64,000 nucleotides of DNA from Corynebacterium heidelbergense. GTDB lineage: Bacteria > Actinomycetota > Actinomycetes > Mycobacteriales > Mycobacteriaceae. The notes beneath the pieces were generated by a model. That model made no database searches. It worked only from the letters and a program-made list of their open reading frames with translations, and had not been told where the DNA came from. Position numbers and translations under genes: made by a program. Below, one piece after another: positions 1 to 10,710 of the stretch. The number at the start of each line of letters is the position of its first letter. The first letter of the stretch is position 1. The DNA lies in the NCBI RefSeq assembly GCF_028609845.1, contig NZ_CP063191.1:1116001-1180000 (forward strand), in the 5' to 3' direction.

Positions 1-2
1 CC

Positions 3-2516
3 ATTCGGGATGCCGTGGTTTCCCTCGGCGGCCGGGCGGATCAGGTGAATCCCCTGAACCCCGCAGAGATGGTCATCGACCACTCCGTGATCATCGAGGC
101 CTTCGGTGACTCGGACGCCTTCGATAAGAACGTGGAGATCGAGTACCAGCGCAACGACGAGCGTTACAAGTTCCTCCGCTGGGGCACCGGCGCCTTCAAC
201 AATTTCCGCGTCGTTCCCCCGGGAACCGGCATTGTTCACCAGGTCAACATCGAGTACCTGGCCCGCTCCGTCTTCGAGAAGGACGGCGTGGCCTACCCCG
301 ATACCTGTGTTGGTACGGACTCCCACACCACCATGGAAAACGGCCTGGGCATTCTCGGCTGGGGCGTCGGCGGCATCGAGGCTGAGGCTGCCATGCTCGG
401 CCAGCCCATTTCGATGCTCATCCCCCGCGTGGTTGGCTTCAAGCTCACCGGTGAAATGAACCCCGGCGTGACCGCCACGGACGTAGTGCTCACCATCACC
501 GACATGCTCCGCCAGCACGGCGTGGTCGGTAAGTTCGTCGAGTTCTACGGCGCCGGCGTGGGCGAGCTGCCCCTGGCTAACCGCGCCACCATCGGCAACA
601 TGTCCCCCGAGTTCGGCTCCACCGCTGCGATCTTCCCGATCGACGAAGAGACGGTGAAGTACCTCGAGCTCACCGGCCGCGACCAGGAGACCCTGGATCG
701 TGTGGAGGTCTACGCCAAGGAACAGGGCATGTGGCTGGATCCCAGCAAGGAGGTCGAATACTCTGAGTACCTCGAGCTGGACCTGTCCACGGTCGTGCCG
801 TCCATCGCCGGGCCGAAGCGCCCGCAGGATCGCATCGAGCTGACGGACTCTAAGTCCCAGTTCCGCAAGGATCTGCACAACTACGCTTCCGGGGACACCG
901 GCGCTACCTCCACCGGCAGCTTTGACGCAGAGGGCCCCACCACGGAGACAACCTCCGAGCAACAGGCCACCCCCGCCCCCGCCGCAGACGCGAAGGGCAA
1001 CATGCCCTCCGCGGCAGCCGGCGCCGATGGGCGTCCCTCCAACCCCACCCCGGTCCACTACAACGGCCAGGACATGGAGCTGGACCACGGCATGGTGGCC
1101 ATCGCTTCCATCACCTCCTGCACCAACACCTCCAACCCCTCCGTCATGGTGGGCGCCGGCCTGCTCGCCCGCAACGCGGCGGCCAAGGGCCTCAAGCCCG
1201 CCCCGTGGGTAAAGACCTCCATGGCCCCCGGCTCCCAGGTCGTCACCGGTTACTACGAGGCCGCAGGTCTGTGGAAGGACCTGGAGGCCATGGGCTTCTA
1301 CCTGGTCGGCTACGGCTGCACCACGTGTATCGGTAACTCCGGCCCGCTGCCCGCCGAGATCTCGGCAGGCATCAACGAGGGCGACCTCGCCGCTACCGCC
1401 GTGCTCTCCGGTAACCGCAACTTCGAGGGTCGCATCAACCCGGATGTCAAGATGAACTACCTGGCATCCCCGATCCTCGTTATTGCCTATGCCATCGCGG
1501 GCACGATGGACTTCGACTTTGAAACCCAGCCGCTCGGCACCGACAACGAGGGCAACGACGTCTTCCTGCGCGACATCTGGCCCTCCACCGAGGAGATCGA
1601 GGACGTCATCGCGTCCAGCATCACCAAGGAGCTGTACTCCGCCGACTACGCGGACGTCTTCAAGGGCGACGAGCGCTGGCAGAACCTGGACGTCCCCACC
1701 GGCGAGACCTTCGCCTGGGACGAGGACTCCACCTACATCCGCCGCGCCCCCTACTTCGACGGCATGAGCCGCGAGCCGGAGGCCGTCAGCGACGTGTCCG
1801 GCGCCCGCGTGCTGGCACTGCTGGGAGATTCCGTCACCACGGACCACATCTCCCCCGCTTCCACGATCAAGCCCGGCTCCCCCGCCGCCCAGTACCTGGA
1901 CTCCCACGGTGTGGAGCGCAAGGACTACAACTCCCTCGGTGCCCGTCGCGGCAACCACGAGGTCATGGTCCGCGGCACCTTCGCCAACATCCGCCTGCAG
2001 AACCAGCTTCTGGACGGGGTATCCGGCGGTTACACCCGGGACTTCACCCAGGAGGGCGGCCCCCAGGCGTACATCTACGACGCCGCCATGAACTACAAGG
2101 AGGCCGGCACGCCGCTGGTCGTCCTCGGCGGCAAGGAGTACGGCACCGGATCCTCCCGCGACTGGGCCGCTAAAGGCACCCTGCTGCTGGGCGTGAAGGC
2201 TGTCATCGCTGAGTCCTTCGAGCGAATCCACCGCTCCAACCTCATCGGCATGGGCGTGGTTCCGCTGCAGTTCCCCGACGGCGAATCCTGGAAGTCTCTG
2301 GGCCTCGACGGCACCGAGACCTTCGACATTTCCGGAATCGAGGAGCTCAACAACGGCTCCACCCCGAAGACGGTCCACGTCACCGCCAGGAAGGAAGGCG
2401 GCGAAACCATCGAGTTCGACGCGGTCACCCGCATCGACACACCCGGTGAGGCCGACTACTACCGCCACGGTGGCATCCTGCAGTACGTGCTGCGCAACAT
2501 GATGGCGCAGCAGTAA
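3..2516 (+). CDS. acn: Aconitate hydratase (5'-truncated by window edge)
   Basis: TCA-cycle enzyme that isomerises citrate to isocitrate in the cytoplasm through a [4Fe-4S] cluster. The reading frame is open from base 3, before the first possible internal start (GTG at 15), and its first visible residues already match the interior of aconitase A/IRP-type proteins, so the true start lies upstream of the window. Cluster ligands are visible as [11 protein letters not shown] (near base 1117) and [12 protein letters not shown] (near 1315-1340). The C-terminal swivel domain carries [10 protein letters not shown] and [10 protein letters not shown]. Between the N-terminal domains and the second half (roughly bases 870-1070) lies a low-complexity Ala/Thr/Pro/Glu-rich linker; corynebacterial aconitases are known to be longer than usual here. 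The acnR gene follows after 42 bases. Identity is very secure. Confidence 0.98.
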   Translation: MRDAVVSLGGRADQVNPLNPAEMVIDHSVIIEAFGDSDAFDKNVEIEYQRNDERYKFLRWGTGAFNNFRVVPPGTGIVHQVNIEYLARSVFEKDGVAYPDTCVGTDSHTTMENGLGILGWGVGGIEAEAAMLGQPISMLIPRVVGFKLTGEMNPGVTATDVVLTITDMLRQHGVVGKFVEFYGAGVGELPLANRATIGNMSPEFGSTAAIFPIDEETVKYLELTGRDQETLDRVEVYAKEQGMWLDPSKEVEYSEYLELDLSTVVPSIAGPKRPQDRIELTDSKSQFRKDLHNYASGDTGATSTGSFDAEGPTTETTSEQQATPAPAADAKGNMPSAAAGADGRPSNPTPVHYNGQDMELDHGMVAIASITSCTNTSNPSVMVGAGLLARNAAAKGLKPAPWVKTSMAPGSQVVTGYYEAAGLWKDLEAMGFYLVGYGCTTCIGNSGPLPAEISAGINEGDLAATAVLSGNRNFEGRINPDVKMNYLASPILVIAYAIAGTMDFDFETQPLGTDNEGNDVFLRDIWPSTEEIEDVIASSITKELYSADYADVFKGDERWQNLDVPTGETFAWDEDSTYIRRAPYFDGMSREPEAVSDVSGARVLALLGDSVTTDHISPASTIKPGSPAAQYLDSHGVERKDYNSLGARRGNHEVMVRGTFANIRLQNQLLDGVSGGYTRDFTQEGGPQAYIYDAAMNYKEAGTPLVVLGGKEYGTGSSRDWAAKGTLLLGVKAVIAESFERIHRSNLIGMGVVPLQFPDGESWKSLGLDGTETFDISGIEELNNGSTPKTVHVTARKEGGETIEFDAVTRIDTPGEADYYRHGGILQYVLRNMMAQQ

Positions 2517-2558
2517 AGAGGAGCATGCGGCGCGCCCGATAGCGAGGAACTCGAACCC

Positions 2559-3131
2559 ATGCCCCGGATGAGTGAAGAGAACCTGGCCTCCGTGCGCGCC
2601 GAGATCCTCCGCGGAGCTCGGGAGTGCTTCATCACCTATGGCTACAAGGATGCGACGGTCGCCCGCTTGGAGGCCAGCATCGGCAAGTCCCGGGGCGCTA
2701 TCTTCCACCACTTCCGCAACAAGGACACGCTGTTCCTGGAGGTCGCCCACGACGACATGGCCCGGATGACCCAGGCCGCCCGGGAACACGGCATGATCGG
2801 CATGATCCGCATGGTCCTGCACTCCCCGGAGCGGGCCGGTTGGTGGGCGATGCGGATGGAGATTCTGCGCCGTGTGCGCACCGACCCGTGTTTCCGGGCG
2901 AAGTGGGAGCTGGACCAGTTGGCGCTGCAGGAGGTGGTCACCGACCGGCTGCGGGAGAACGCCGCCCGCGGCCGGATCCGTGGCGACGTGGACGTGGTCA
3001 GCATGTACCACCTACTGGACCTGGTGCTGGAGGGCGTGATGGCGAAGCTGCCGGCGGCCGCGGGCACCGAAGATATGCAGCGGGCCCTCCAGCTGGTGGA
3101 GCTCGCCATGCGCCAAGAGCCACAGTTGTAG
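2559..3131 (+). CDS. acnR: TetR-family transcriptional repressor, AcnR-type
   Basis: A 190-residue TetR/AcrR-family regulator. The N-terminal helix-turn-helix is clear (YKDATVARLEASIG followed by SRGAIFHHFRNKDTLF, about residues 27-60), and the rest is the helical ligand-binding and dimerisation domain. Location directly behind acn and overall similarity to the corynebacterial aconitase repressor AcnR support the name. In Corynebacterium glutamicum AcnR represses acn and responds to citrate and divalent metal; that role is inferred here. The ATG at 2559 is preferred because GAGGA at 2544-2548 sits ten bases upstream; an ATG three codons later is possible. The acn promoter, where the operator would be expected, lies outside the window. 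Confidence 0.92.
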   Translation: MPRMSEENLASVRAEILRGARECFITYGYKDATVARLEASIGKSRGAIFHHFRNKDTLFLEVAHDDMARMTQAAREHGMIGMIRMVLHSPERAGWWAMRMEILRRVRTDPCFRAKWELDQLALQEVVTDRLRENAARGRIRGDVDVVSMYHLLDLVLEGVMAKLPAAAGTEDMQRALQLVELAMRQEPQL

Positions 3132-3142
3132 CATTAACCCCC

Positions 3143-3412
3143 ATGATCGCCATCATGACCGTTACCGGCCTGGACCACACCGGCATTATCGCCGCCGTGT
3201 CCACGGAGCTGGCCCGCCGGGATGTGAACATCCTTAACGTCTCCCAAACCATCATGGATCAGTTCTTCACCATGATCCTGCACGTCGAATTCGACGATGA
3301 TGCCCTGGGCATCGGGGAGTTGCAGCAGCACATGGCCGCCGTCGCCGAGGAGCAGAAGCTCGTCATCCGGGTGCAGTCGGAGGACATCTTCACCGCCATG
3401 CACAGCGTCTAA
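3143..3412 (+). CDS. ACT-domain protein (UPF0237 family)
   Basis: An 89-residue protein consisting of one ACT domain. The start of the fold is typical ([20 protein letters not shown]), followed by the [18 protein letters not shown] strand-helix-strand. ACT domains generally bind amino acids or other small ligands and regulate partner enzymes; the ligand here is unknown. The ATG at 3143 lies 11 bases after the acnR stop, with no strong ribosome-binding site, suggesting coupling to acnR. The next gene encodes a UPF0210 protein, a pairing seen in many bacteria, which suggests that the two act together. The true frame also runs antisense-free through the acnR gene upstream, but only the part from 3143 resembles a protein family. 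Confidence 0.88.
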   Translation: MIAIMTVTGLDHTGIIAAVSTELARRDVNILNVSQTIMDQFFTMILHVEFDDDALGIGELQQHMAAVAEEQKLVIRVQSEDIFTAMHSV

Positions 3413-3479
3413 TTCACCACAGCGTCTGACTAAACCCAGTCCCCCACCCCCCCCAAGCCCAAGGACACCCTCCGCCCGC

Positions 3480-4883
3480 ATGACTGACTTCGCCGACCTC
3501 GATCCCGCAGCTTTCGGCCGCCTCCACGGCCAGGCCAGCCACAATATCCTCGAAACCATTACCATGATCGAGCGATACCGGCTGGATATTCGCACTGTCA
3601 CGATGGGCATCAGTCTGCTGTCCTGCATTCGCCCCACGGTGGAGGACACGGCCACCGCGATCTACGACAAGATCGTCCGCTACGCCCGGAACCTGGTGCC
3701 CGTGTGCGAGGGCATCGAGCAGGAGTTGGGCATCCCCATCGTCAATAAGCGCATTTCGGTGACCCCCATCGGTTTCCTCGCTACGGCTTTGGACGCCAAT
3801 CCCCTAGCGCTCGCCAAAGCCCTCGATCGAGCCGCAAAGGAGGTGGGCGTGAACTTCATCGGGGGGTACTCCGCGCTCGTGGACAAGGGAGCCACCCCCG
3901 GGGAACGCAAGCTCATCAACTCAATCCCGGAGGCCCTGAGCACCACGGAGGTGGTCTGCGGTTCGATCAACGTGGGGTCTTCCCGCGCAGGGATCAACAT
4001 GAACGCCGTGAAGCGGGCGGGGCACATCGTCAAGGAATGCGCGGAGGCCAGCGCCGAGGATAATGCGATGGCCTGCGCGAAACTGGTCATCTTCGCCAAC
4101 TCCGTTGGGGATAATCCCTTCATGGCCGGTGCCTACCACGGGGTGGAAGAGGCGGATGTCGTCATCAACGTCGGGGTATCCGGCCCGGGAGTAGTGGATC
4201 GGGGTGTGGGCAGCCTAGAGGGCGCCACCTGCAACGACATCGCCGAGGCCGTCAAGCGGGCGGCCTTCAAGATCACCCGCAGCGGGCAGTTGGTCGGGGC
4301 CATGGCCTCGCAACGCCTCGGGGTGCCCTTCGGCATCGTCGATCTCTCCCTCGCGCCGACCGCAGAACTCGGTGATTCCGTGGCCCACATCCTGGAGCAC
4401 ATGGGGCTCGAGCAGGTCGGTACCCACGGGACGACGGCCGCCCTGGCGCTGCTCAACGATGCCGTGAAGAAGGGGGGTCTCATGGCCTGCTCCCGGGTCG
4501 GCGGACTCAGCGGCAGCTTCATCCCCGTCTCGGAGGACCGGGGGATGATCGACGCGGTCCAGTCGCAGGGGCTGTCGATCGACAAGCTGGAGGCGATGAC
4601 GGCCATCTGTTCCGTGGGCCTCGACATGCTGGCGATCCCCGGGGACACCCCGGCGGAGACCATCTCCGGCATCATCGCGGATGAAGCTGCCATCGGTGTG
4701 ATGAACCACAAAACCACCGCCGTCCGCATCATTCCGGTTCCGGGGGCTCAGGTTGGCGATACCGTGGACTTCGGCGGTCTGCTGGGTTACGCCCCGATCA
4801 TGCCGGTGCACGAAGCATCCAGCGCCGCCTTCGTCAATCGCGGCGGATATATCCCGGCGCCGGTCCACGGTTTCCGCAACTAA
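3480..4883 (+). CDS. UPF0210 / DUF711 (PFL-like) family protein
   Basis: A 467-residue protein of the UPF0210 (DUF711) family, sometimes called PFL-like because of distant fold similarity to pyruvate formate-lyase. Recognisable family features include [20 protein letters not shown] near the N-terminus, the glycine-rich FIGGYSAL, the [13 protein letters not shown] segment and the [17 protein letters not shown] segment in the second half. I see no glycyl-radical motif and would not assign a reaction. It follows the ACT-domain gene after 67 bases (which include a run of C residues) and precedes a glutamine amidotransferase, so the three may be cotranscribed with acnR. The start ATG at 3480 gives the N-terminus expected for the family. 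Identity as family member is secure, function unknown. Confidence 0.9.
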   Translation: MTDFADLDPAAFGRLHGQASHNILETITMIERYRLDIRTVTMGISLLSCIRPTVEDTATAIYDKIVRYARNLVPVCEGIEQELGIPIVNKRISVTPIGFLATALDANPLALAKALDRAAKEVGVNFIGGYSALVDKGATPGERKLINSIPEALSTTEVVCGSINVGSSRAGINMNAVKRAGHIVKECAEASAEDNAMACAKLVIFANSVGDNPFMAGAYHGVEEADVVINVGVSGPGVVDRGVGSLEGATCNDIAEAVKRAAFKITRSGQLVGAMASQRLGVPFGIVDLSLAPTAELGDSVAHILEHMGLEQVGTHGTTAALALLNDAVKKGGLMACSRVGGLSGSFIPVSEDRGMIDAVQSQGLSIDKLEAMTAICSVGLDMLAIPGDTPAETISGIIADEAAIGVMNHKTTAVRIIPVPGAQVGDTVDFGGLLGYAPIMPVHEASSAAFVNRGGYIPAPVHGFRN

Positions 4884-4915
4884 CCCACCATCACTTATCC
4901 AAAGGAACAACTGCC

Positions 4916-5644
4916 GTGACATTCGTGCTCATCAGCCCCCGGCAGGGTCAACAGGTCACTGCGGCGGAGCACCGCGACTTTCTCGCCTTCACCGGCCTGC
5001 GGGCGCAGGAGCTGGATCACCGCATTCTGGACCGTCCGGACAGCCAGATCGGCCCAGTGGACGGAGCGGAGGGGGTCTTCATTGGCGGCTCCCCCTTCAC
5101 CATCACGGACCCGGAGGACCCGGAGCTGCAGGAGGCGATCAGCCAGACCTTGGTGCGCTTTGTCCGGCAGCAGTTGGACCGAGGGGAACTACCCATCTTC
5201 GCCACCTGCTTCGGGGCGGGCCTGCTGGCCCACTACTTCGGTGGGAAAGTCAGCCAGAGGTATGCGGAGGCCGCCGGGGAGACCCAAGTGGAGCTGACCG
5301 CTGAAGCTCAGGGGGACCCCATGTGCCAGGGCCTGCCGCCGTCCTTTCCCGCCCTGTGCGGCCACAAGGACTCGGTGGAGCGCCTGCCCACCGGAGCCAC
5401 CCTGCTAGCCCGCAGCGAGCACTGCCCGGTACAGATGTACCGCATGGGTACCAACGTCTGGGTCAGCCAGTTCCACCCGGAGCTGGACGCCGCAGCCATC
5501 ACCGCCCGGCTGAAGTTCTACGTGGGTCACGGTTACATGGCCGATGGCGAGGAGGAGAAGACGTACGCGGCGGTCGCCGGGGTCCGCACGGCAGAGGCCA
5601 ACACCATCCTGCGCAACTTCGTGGACTACGCCAGGGCCCGCTAG
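4916..5644 (+). CDS. Class I glutamine amidotransferase (GMP-synthase-like)
   Basis: A 242-residue stand-alone class I amidotransferase domain. The nucleophile elbow is FATCFGAG (Cys98) and the His-Glu pair is in SQFHPEL (His187, Glu189), so the catalytic triad is intact. Such domains hydrolyse glutamine and pass ammonia to a partner synthase, but no partner is encoded adjacent, and the substrate is unknown. The GTG at 4916 is supported by AAAGGAAC about nine bases upstream. The gene lies 32 bases after the UPF0210 gene in the same direction, and its stop codon overlaps the stop of the convergent ABC-F gene by four bases (5641-5644), so there is no room for a dedicated terminator between them. 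Confidence 0.88.
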   Translation: MTFVLISPRQGQQVTAAEHRDFLAFTGLRAQELDHRILDRPDSQIGPVDGAEGVFIGGSPFTITDPEDPELQEAISQTLVRFVRQQLDRGELPIFATCFGAGLLAHYFGGKVSQRYAEAAGETQVELTAEAQGDPMCQGLPPSFPALCGHKDSVERLPTGATLLARSEHCPVQMYRMGTNVWVSQFHPELDAAAITARLKFYVGHGYMADGEEEKTYAAVAGVRTAEANTILRNFVDYARAR

Positions 5645-7272
5645 GCCAGCTCCACGATCTCCATGTATTCATCGCCCCACAGGTCTTCCGTCCCGTCGGG
5701 CAAGACGATCACCCGCTCCGGCTGCAGGGCGCGAACCGCCCCGGGGTCGTGGGTGACGAGCACCACGGCCCCCTCGTAGGTCTGCAGGGCCTGGAGCACC
5801 TGTTCCCGGGATTGCGGGTCCAGGTTGTTCGTCGGCTCGTCAAGCAGCAGCACGTTCGCCCGGGAGCTCACGAGGGTGGCCAGGGCCAGCCGGGTCTTCT
5901 CACCGCCGGAAAGCGTCCCAGCCGGTTGATTCAACTGGTCCCCGGAGAACATGAAGGCCCCCAGCAGCCCTCGAAGGTCCTGCTCCCCCGCATCCGGGCA
6001 GGCCCCCACAGCGTTCTCCCATACGGAGCGGGAGCCATCGATCGTGTCGTGCTCCTGGGCAAAGTAGCCGATCTTCAGGCCGTGGCCGGTGACGATGCCC
6101 CCCTCCCCATCGGTACGTTCCACCCCGGCGAGAAGCTTGAGCAGGGTGGTCTTCCCCGCGCCGTTGAAGCCCAGGACAACCACCCGGCTGCCGCGGTCGA
6201 TCGCCAGGTCCACCCCGGCGAAGACCTCCAGGGACCCGTACATCTTGGTCAACCCCGTGGCGTTGAGCGGGGTCTTGCCGCAGGGTGCGGGCTCGGGGAA
6301 GCGGATGTGGGCCATGCGGTCTTCCACCGGTACCTCGTCGAGGGACCCGAGCATGCGTTCGGCGCGGGCCACCATCTGCTTAGCGGCCCGGGCTTTGGTG
6401 GCCTTGGCCCCCAGCTTCTCCGCCTGCTGGCGCAGAGCGGAGGCTTTCTTCTCGGCGTTCGCCCGTTCCCGGCGACGGCGCGCCTCATCGGTGGCCCGGG
6501 CATCCTTGTACTTGCTCCAGCCCATGTTGTAAACGTCCGCCTCGGCCCGGACGGCGTCCAAAAACCAGATCTTGTTGCAGACCGCATCCAGCAGCTCCAC
6601 GTCGTGGGAGATCATGACCAGCCCCCCGTCGTGTTTGGCCAGGAAACCCCGCAGCCAGGTAATCGAGTCGGCGTCCAGGTGGTTGGTCGGCTCGTCCAGC
6701 AGCAAGGTGGTGGCGGAGCGGCCGGACCCGTTGGTCGCCGCAAACAGGATGTGGGCCAGCTCCACCCGGCGGCGCTGCCCCCCGGAGAGGGTCTTTAGCT
6801 GCTGGTCCAACACCCGTTCGGGCAGCCCGAGGGCGTCGCAGATGCGCGCGGCTTCGCTATCGGCCTCGTATCCCCCGAGTGCTTGGAACCGCTCCTCCAT
6901 GCGGCTGTACTTCCGGATCGCCGCGTCCCGCTCGGAGTCGGAGTTCGTCATCTCCATAATCTCTTGTTGGCGTTCCATGGTTCGGCGCATGGCATCCAGG
7001 CCGCGGGCGGAGAGCACCCGGTCCCGCGCGCTCTGTTCGATATCCCCCTCCTTGGAGTCCTGGGGCAGGTAGCCCAGGTCCCCGGAGCGGGTGACGCTGC
7101 CCCCATAGGGCTCGCTCTCCCCCGCCAGGATGCGCATGGTCGTCGTCTTGCCGGCACCGTTGCGCCCGACGAGTCCGATCCGGTCACCCGGCTGGACCCG
7201 CAAGTGCTGGCCGGGGGCATTCAGCAGCGTGCGCGCCCCGACACGGACCTCGAAATCTTGGGTGACAATCAC
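5641..7272 (-). CDS. ABC-F family ATP-binding protein
   Basis: A 543-residue protein with two ABC ATPase domains and no membrane segments, the ABC-F layout. The first domain has Walker A GRNGAGKTTT and signature LSGGQRRRVELA with LLLDEPTNHLD; the second has GFNGAGKTTLL, LSGGEKTRLALA and LLLDEPTNNLD. The intervening charged linker (about residues 245-310, rich in Arg, Lys and Ala) matches the ABC-F interdomain linker that reaches the ribosome. Family members act on translation (energy-sensing or antibiotic ribosome protection), not transport; which class this belongs to cannot be told from sequence alone. The start is a GTG at 7270-7272. It is transcribed divergently from the lycopene-cyclase-like gene. 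Confidence 0.92.
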   Translation of the reverse strand: MIVTQDFEVRVGARTLLNAPGQHLRVQPGDRIGLVGRNGAGKTTTMRILAGESEPYGGSVTRSGDLGYLPQDSKEGDIEQSARDRVLSARGLDAMRRTMERQQEIMEMTNSDSERDAAIRKYSRMEERFQALGGYEADSEAARICDALGLPERVLDQQLKTLSGGQRRRVELAHILFAATNGSGRSATTLLLDEPTNHLDADSITWLRGFLAKHDGGLVMISHDVELLDAVCNKIWFLDAVRAEADVYNMGWSKYKDARATDEARRRRERANAEKKASALRQQAEKLGAKATKARAAKQMVARAERMLGSLDEVPVEDRMAHIRFPEPAPCGKTPLNATGLTKMYGSLEVFAGVDLAIDRGSRVVVLGFNGAGKTTLLKLLAGVERTDGEGGIVTGHGLKIGYFAQEHDTIDGSRSVWENAVGACPDAGEQDLRGLLGAFMFSGDQLNQPAGTLSGGEKTRLALATLVSSRANVLLLDEPTNNLDPQSREQVLQALQTYEGAVVLVTHDPGAVRALQPERVIVLPDGTEDLWGDEYMEIVELA

Positions 7273-7340
7273 GAGTGGGCAGTTTAGCCGCCGTAGGTAA
7301 CATGCATCTCACCGCCCGCCCCCAACAGAGGATCGTTGAG

Positions 7341-8528
7341 TTGAGAATTGCAGTCATTATCGGCCTGGGCCCAGCCGGGGCCATTGCGGCGCTCCGGGCC
7401 CGCGCGCGGGGGATGGGCGTCCTTGCTCTCGATCACCGCCTGGAGGAAAACCCCACCGAACTACCGGAATGGCCAGCCACCTACGGCCTCGTCGACGCGG
7501 AGGTGCCCGGCTGGGCCGAGGAATTCGTCCGGCCTGCCCACGAGATCAGGGTCGTCACCACGGCCCGGCGCACCCCGGACTTCGGGTATCGGATGTTGGA
7601 CAGCTCCGCGCTGCGGCAGGCCGTGGTGGACGCCGGGGTGACCCTCATACGCGGAACCGAACGGCACGTGCCGGAGGTGCTCGGGCAGGTGCGGCGGGAC
7701 AATCCTGGGGCGGAGGTGCTGCTCATCGACTGTCGTGGGGCCCGGCCAGACGGTCGGGAGCTGTGGCAGGTGGCTTACGGGATGGTGCTGCGGGGGCGGT
7801 CGGCGCAGGTGCAGCCCACCTTCATGGACTGGCGCCCCGTGGAGGCGCGAGTGGCCCCGGCCAGTTTTCTCTACATCCAGCCAGTGGATGGGGGCATGCT
7901 CTGGGAGGAGACGGTGCTGGCGACCGACCAACGCCCGGAGGACCTTCGCGAGTTGCTGGCGGACCGCCTCCGCCAGCGCCTGCGTTCAGCGGGGGTGGCG
8001 GGCGACGTGGAGACGGTCGATACGGAATTTGTGGCCATCCCCATGGGCCTGCGGGAGGGTAGCTGGGCTCGGCGGCGGCGAATTCTTGTGGACGCCAACC
8101 CACCGCGCGCCGTGGAATACGTCCCCTTCGGGTCTCGCGGCGGCCTGGTCCACCCGGCCAGCGGCTACTCGGTGGGGGCTGCAATGCAGGCCGTCGACGA
8201 GGTCCTTGCTGGAACCACTCGGCGCCGGGCCCTAGGGGTAGATATGGCCTTCTACCTGCGCCTCGTGGGCGCGCGGCTCATCGCCCGCGCCAGCCCGGAG
8301 ACCCTGCAGGACTTCTTCGATGCCTTCTTCCGGATGTCGCGGGAGTGCCAACTGGCCTATCTCACCGGCCACCACCCCCTGGCGGTCGCGGCGACCATGT
8401 GGCAGCTACGCGCCTACACGGGGTTTTGGCACCCCTTCCTGCGCCCCCTCGTCACGCACCCGCGCGCCGTATTGGGGCTTAGACGGAGAAGCCGAGGTAG
8501 CGCAACTGCTCGCGACCCTCTTCGTTGA
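7341..8528 (+). CDS. Lycopene cyclase family (CrtL/CrtY-type) FAD-dependent protein
   Basis: About 395 residues. The N-terminal FAD-binding Rossmann motif is RIAVIIGLGPAGAIAAL. Lycopene-cyclase family blocks follow: TYGLVDAEVPGW, the YRMLDSSALRQAV block, QVAYGMVLRG, FMDWRP, a FLYIQPVDGGMLWEET block and VHPASGYSVGAA. Family members cyclise the ends of lycopene to make beta- or epsilon-carotenes. No other carotenoid gene is nearby, so the actual substrate is inference. I place the start at a TTG (7341): it gives an N-terminus beginning directly with the first beta-strand, and AGAGGA (7327-7332) is eight bases upstream. An ATG at 7302 and a GTG at 7275 are alternatives. The 3' end overlaps the convergent sufT gene by 50 bases. 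Confidence 0.82.
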   Translation: MRIAVIIGLGPAGAIAALRARARGMGVLALDHRLEENPTELPEWPATYGLVDAEVPGWAEEFVRPAHEIRVVTTARRTPDFGYRMLDSSALRQAVVDAGVTLIRGTERHVPEVLGQVRRDNPGAEVLLIDCRGARPDGRELWQVAYGMVLRGRSAQVQPTFMDWRPVEARVAPASFLYIQPVDGGMLWEETVLATDQRPEDLRELLADRLRQRLRSAGVAGDVETVDTEFVAIPMGLREGSWARRRRILVDANPPRAVEYVPFGSRGGLVHPASGYSVGAAMQAVDEVLAGTTRRRALGVDMAFYLRLVGARLIARASPETLQDFFDAFFRMSRECQLAYLTGHHPLAVAATMWQLRAYTGFWHPFLRPLVTHPRAVLGLRRRSRGSATARDPLR

Positions 8529-8889
8529 TCATCTGGGGGCCCCAGGCCGGCGACCAGACCCAGTTGATCCGCAGGTCGCTGATCTCCGGCAGGGTGCCGA
8601 CAACACTGCTGTGGGCCTGATCCTCGATCATGTCCGTCAGGGGGCAGGCGGGGGAGGTCAGGGTCATGTTGGCAACTGCCGTGGACCCTTCCACCCAGAC
8701 GTCGTAAACCAGCCCCAGGTCCACCACGTTGATGCCCAGCTCCGGGTCGATGACGTCCATGAGGCACTCCTCGACCTGGCCGGCCAGCTTCTCCTGCTCC
8801 GGGGTGAGGTCGGCGGGGCGCTGGGGCACCTCCGTCACGGGATTGGGGTCCATCTGCGGTGCCGAGGGATTGTGCGGCGGTTCAGTCAT
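8479..8889 (-). CDS. sufT: SufT-type Fe-S assembly factor (DUF59/MIP18 family)
   Basis: A 136-residue protein with one DUF59 (MIP18/PaaD-like) domain after a Pro-rich N-terminal stretch of about 30 residues. The conserved core is visible: VIDPELGINVVDLGLVYDV, then NMTLTSPACPLTDMI with the conserved Cys, and WSPAWGPQMI. SufT proteins help transfer or mature Fe-S clusters on target proteins. It is the last gene of the sufR-B-D-C-S-U-T cluster, 12 bases after sufU. Its final 50 bases overlap the end of the convergent lycopene-cyclase-like gene. Strong identification by domain and context. Confidence 0.92.
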   Translation of the reverse strand: MTEPPHNPSAPQMDPNPVTEVPQRPADLTPEQEKLAGQVEECLMDVIDPELGINVVDLGLVYDVWVEGSTAVANMTLTSPACPLTDMIEDQAHSSVVGTLPEISDLRINWVWSPAWGPQMINEEGREQLRYLGFSV

Positions 8890-8901
8890 GTCTCGTGTCC
8901 T

Positions 8902-10706
<1,805 letters not shown>

Positions 10707-10710
10707 TCAG

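Noticed and set aside
3436..3460. Run of C residues before the UPF0210 gene as a possible phase-variation or frameshift site
   Set aside because: It lies in non-coding sequence between two complete genes, so slippage would not shift a reading frame. An effect on translation of the next gene is conceivable but unsupported.
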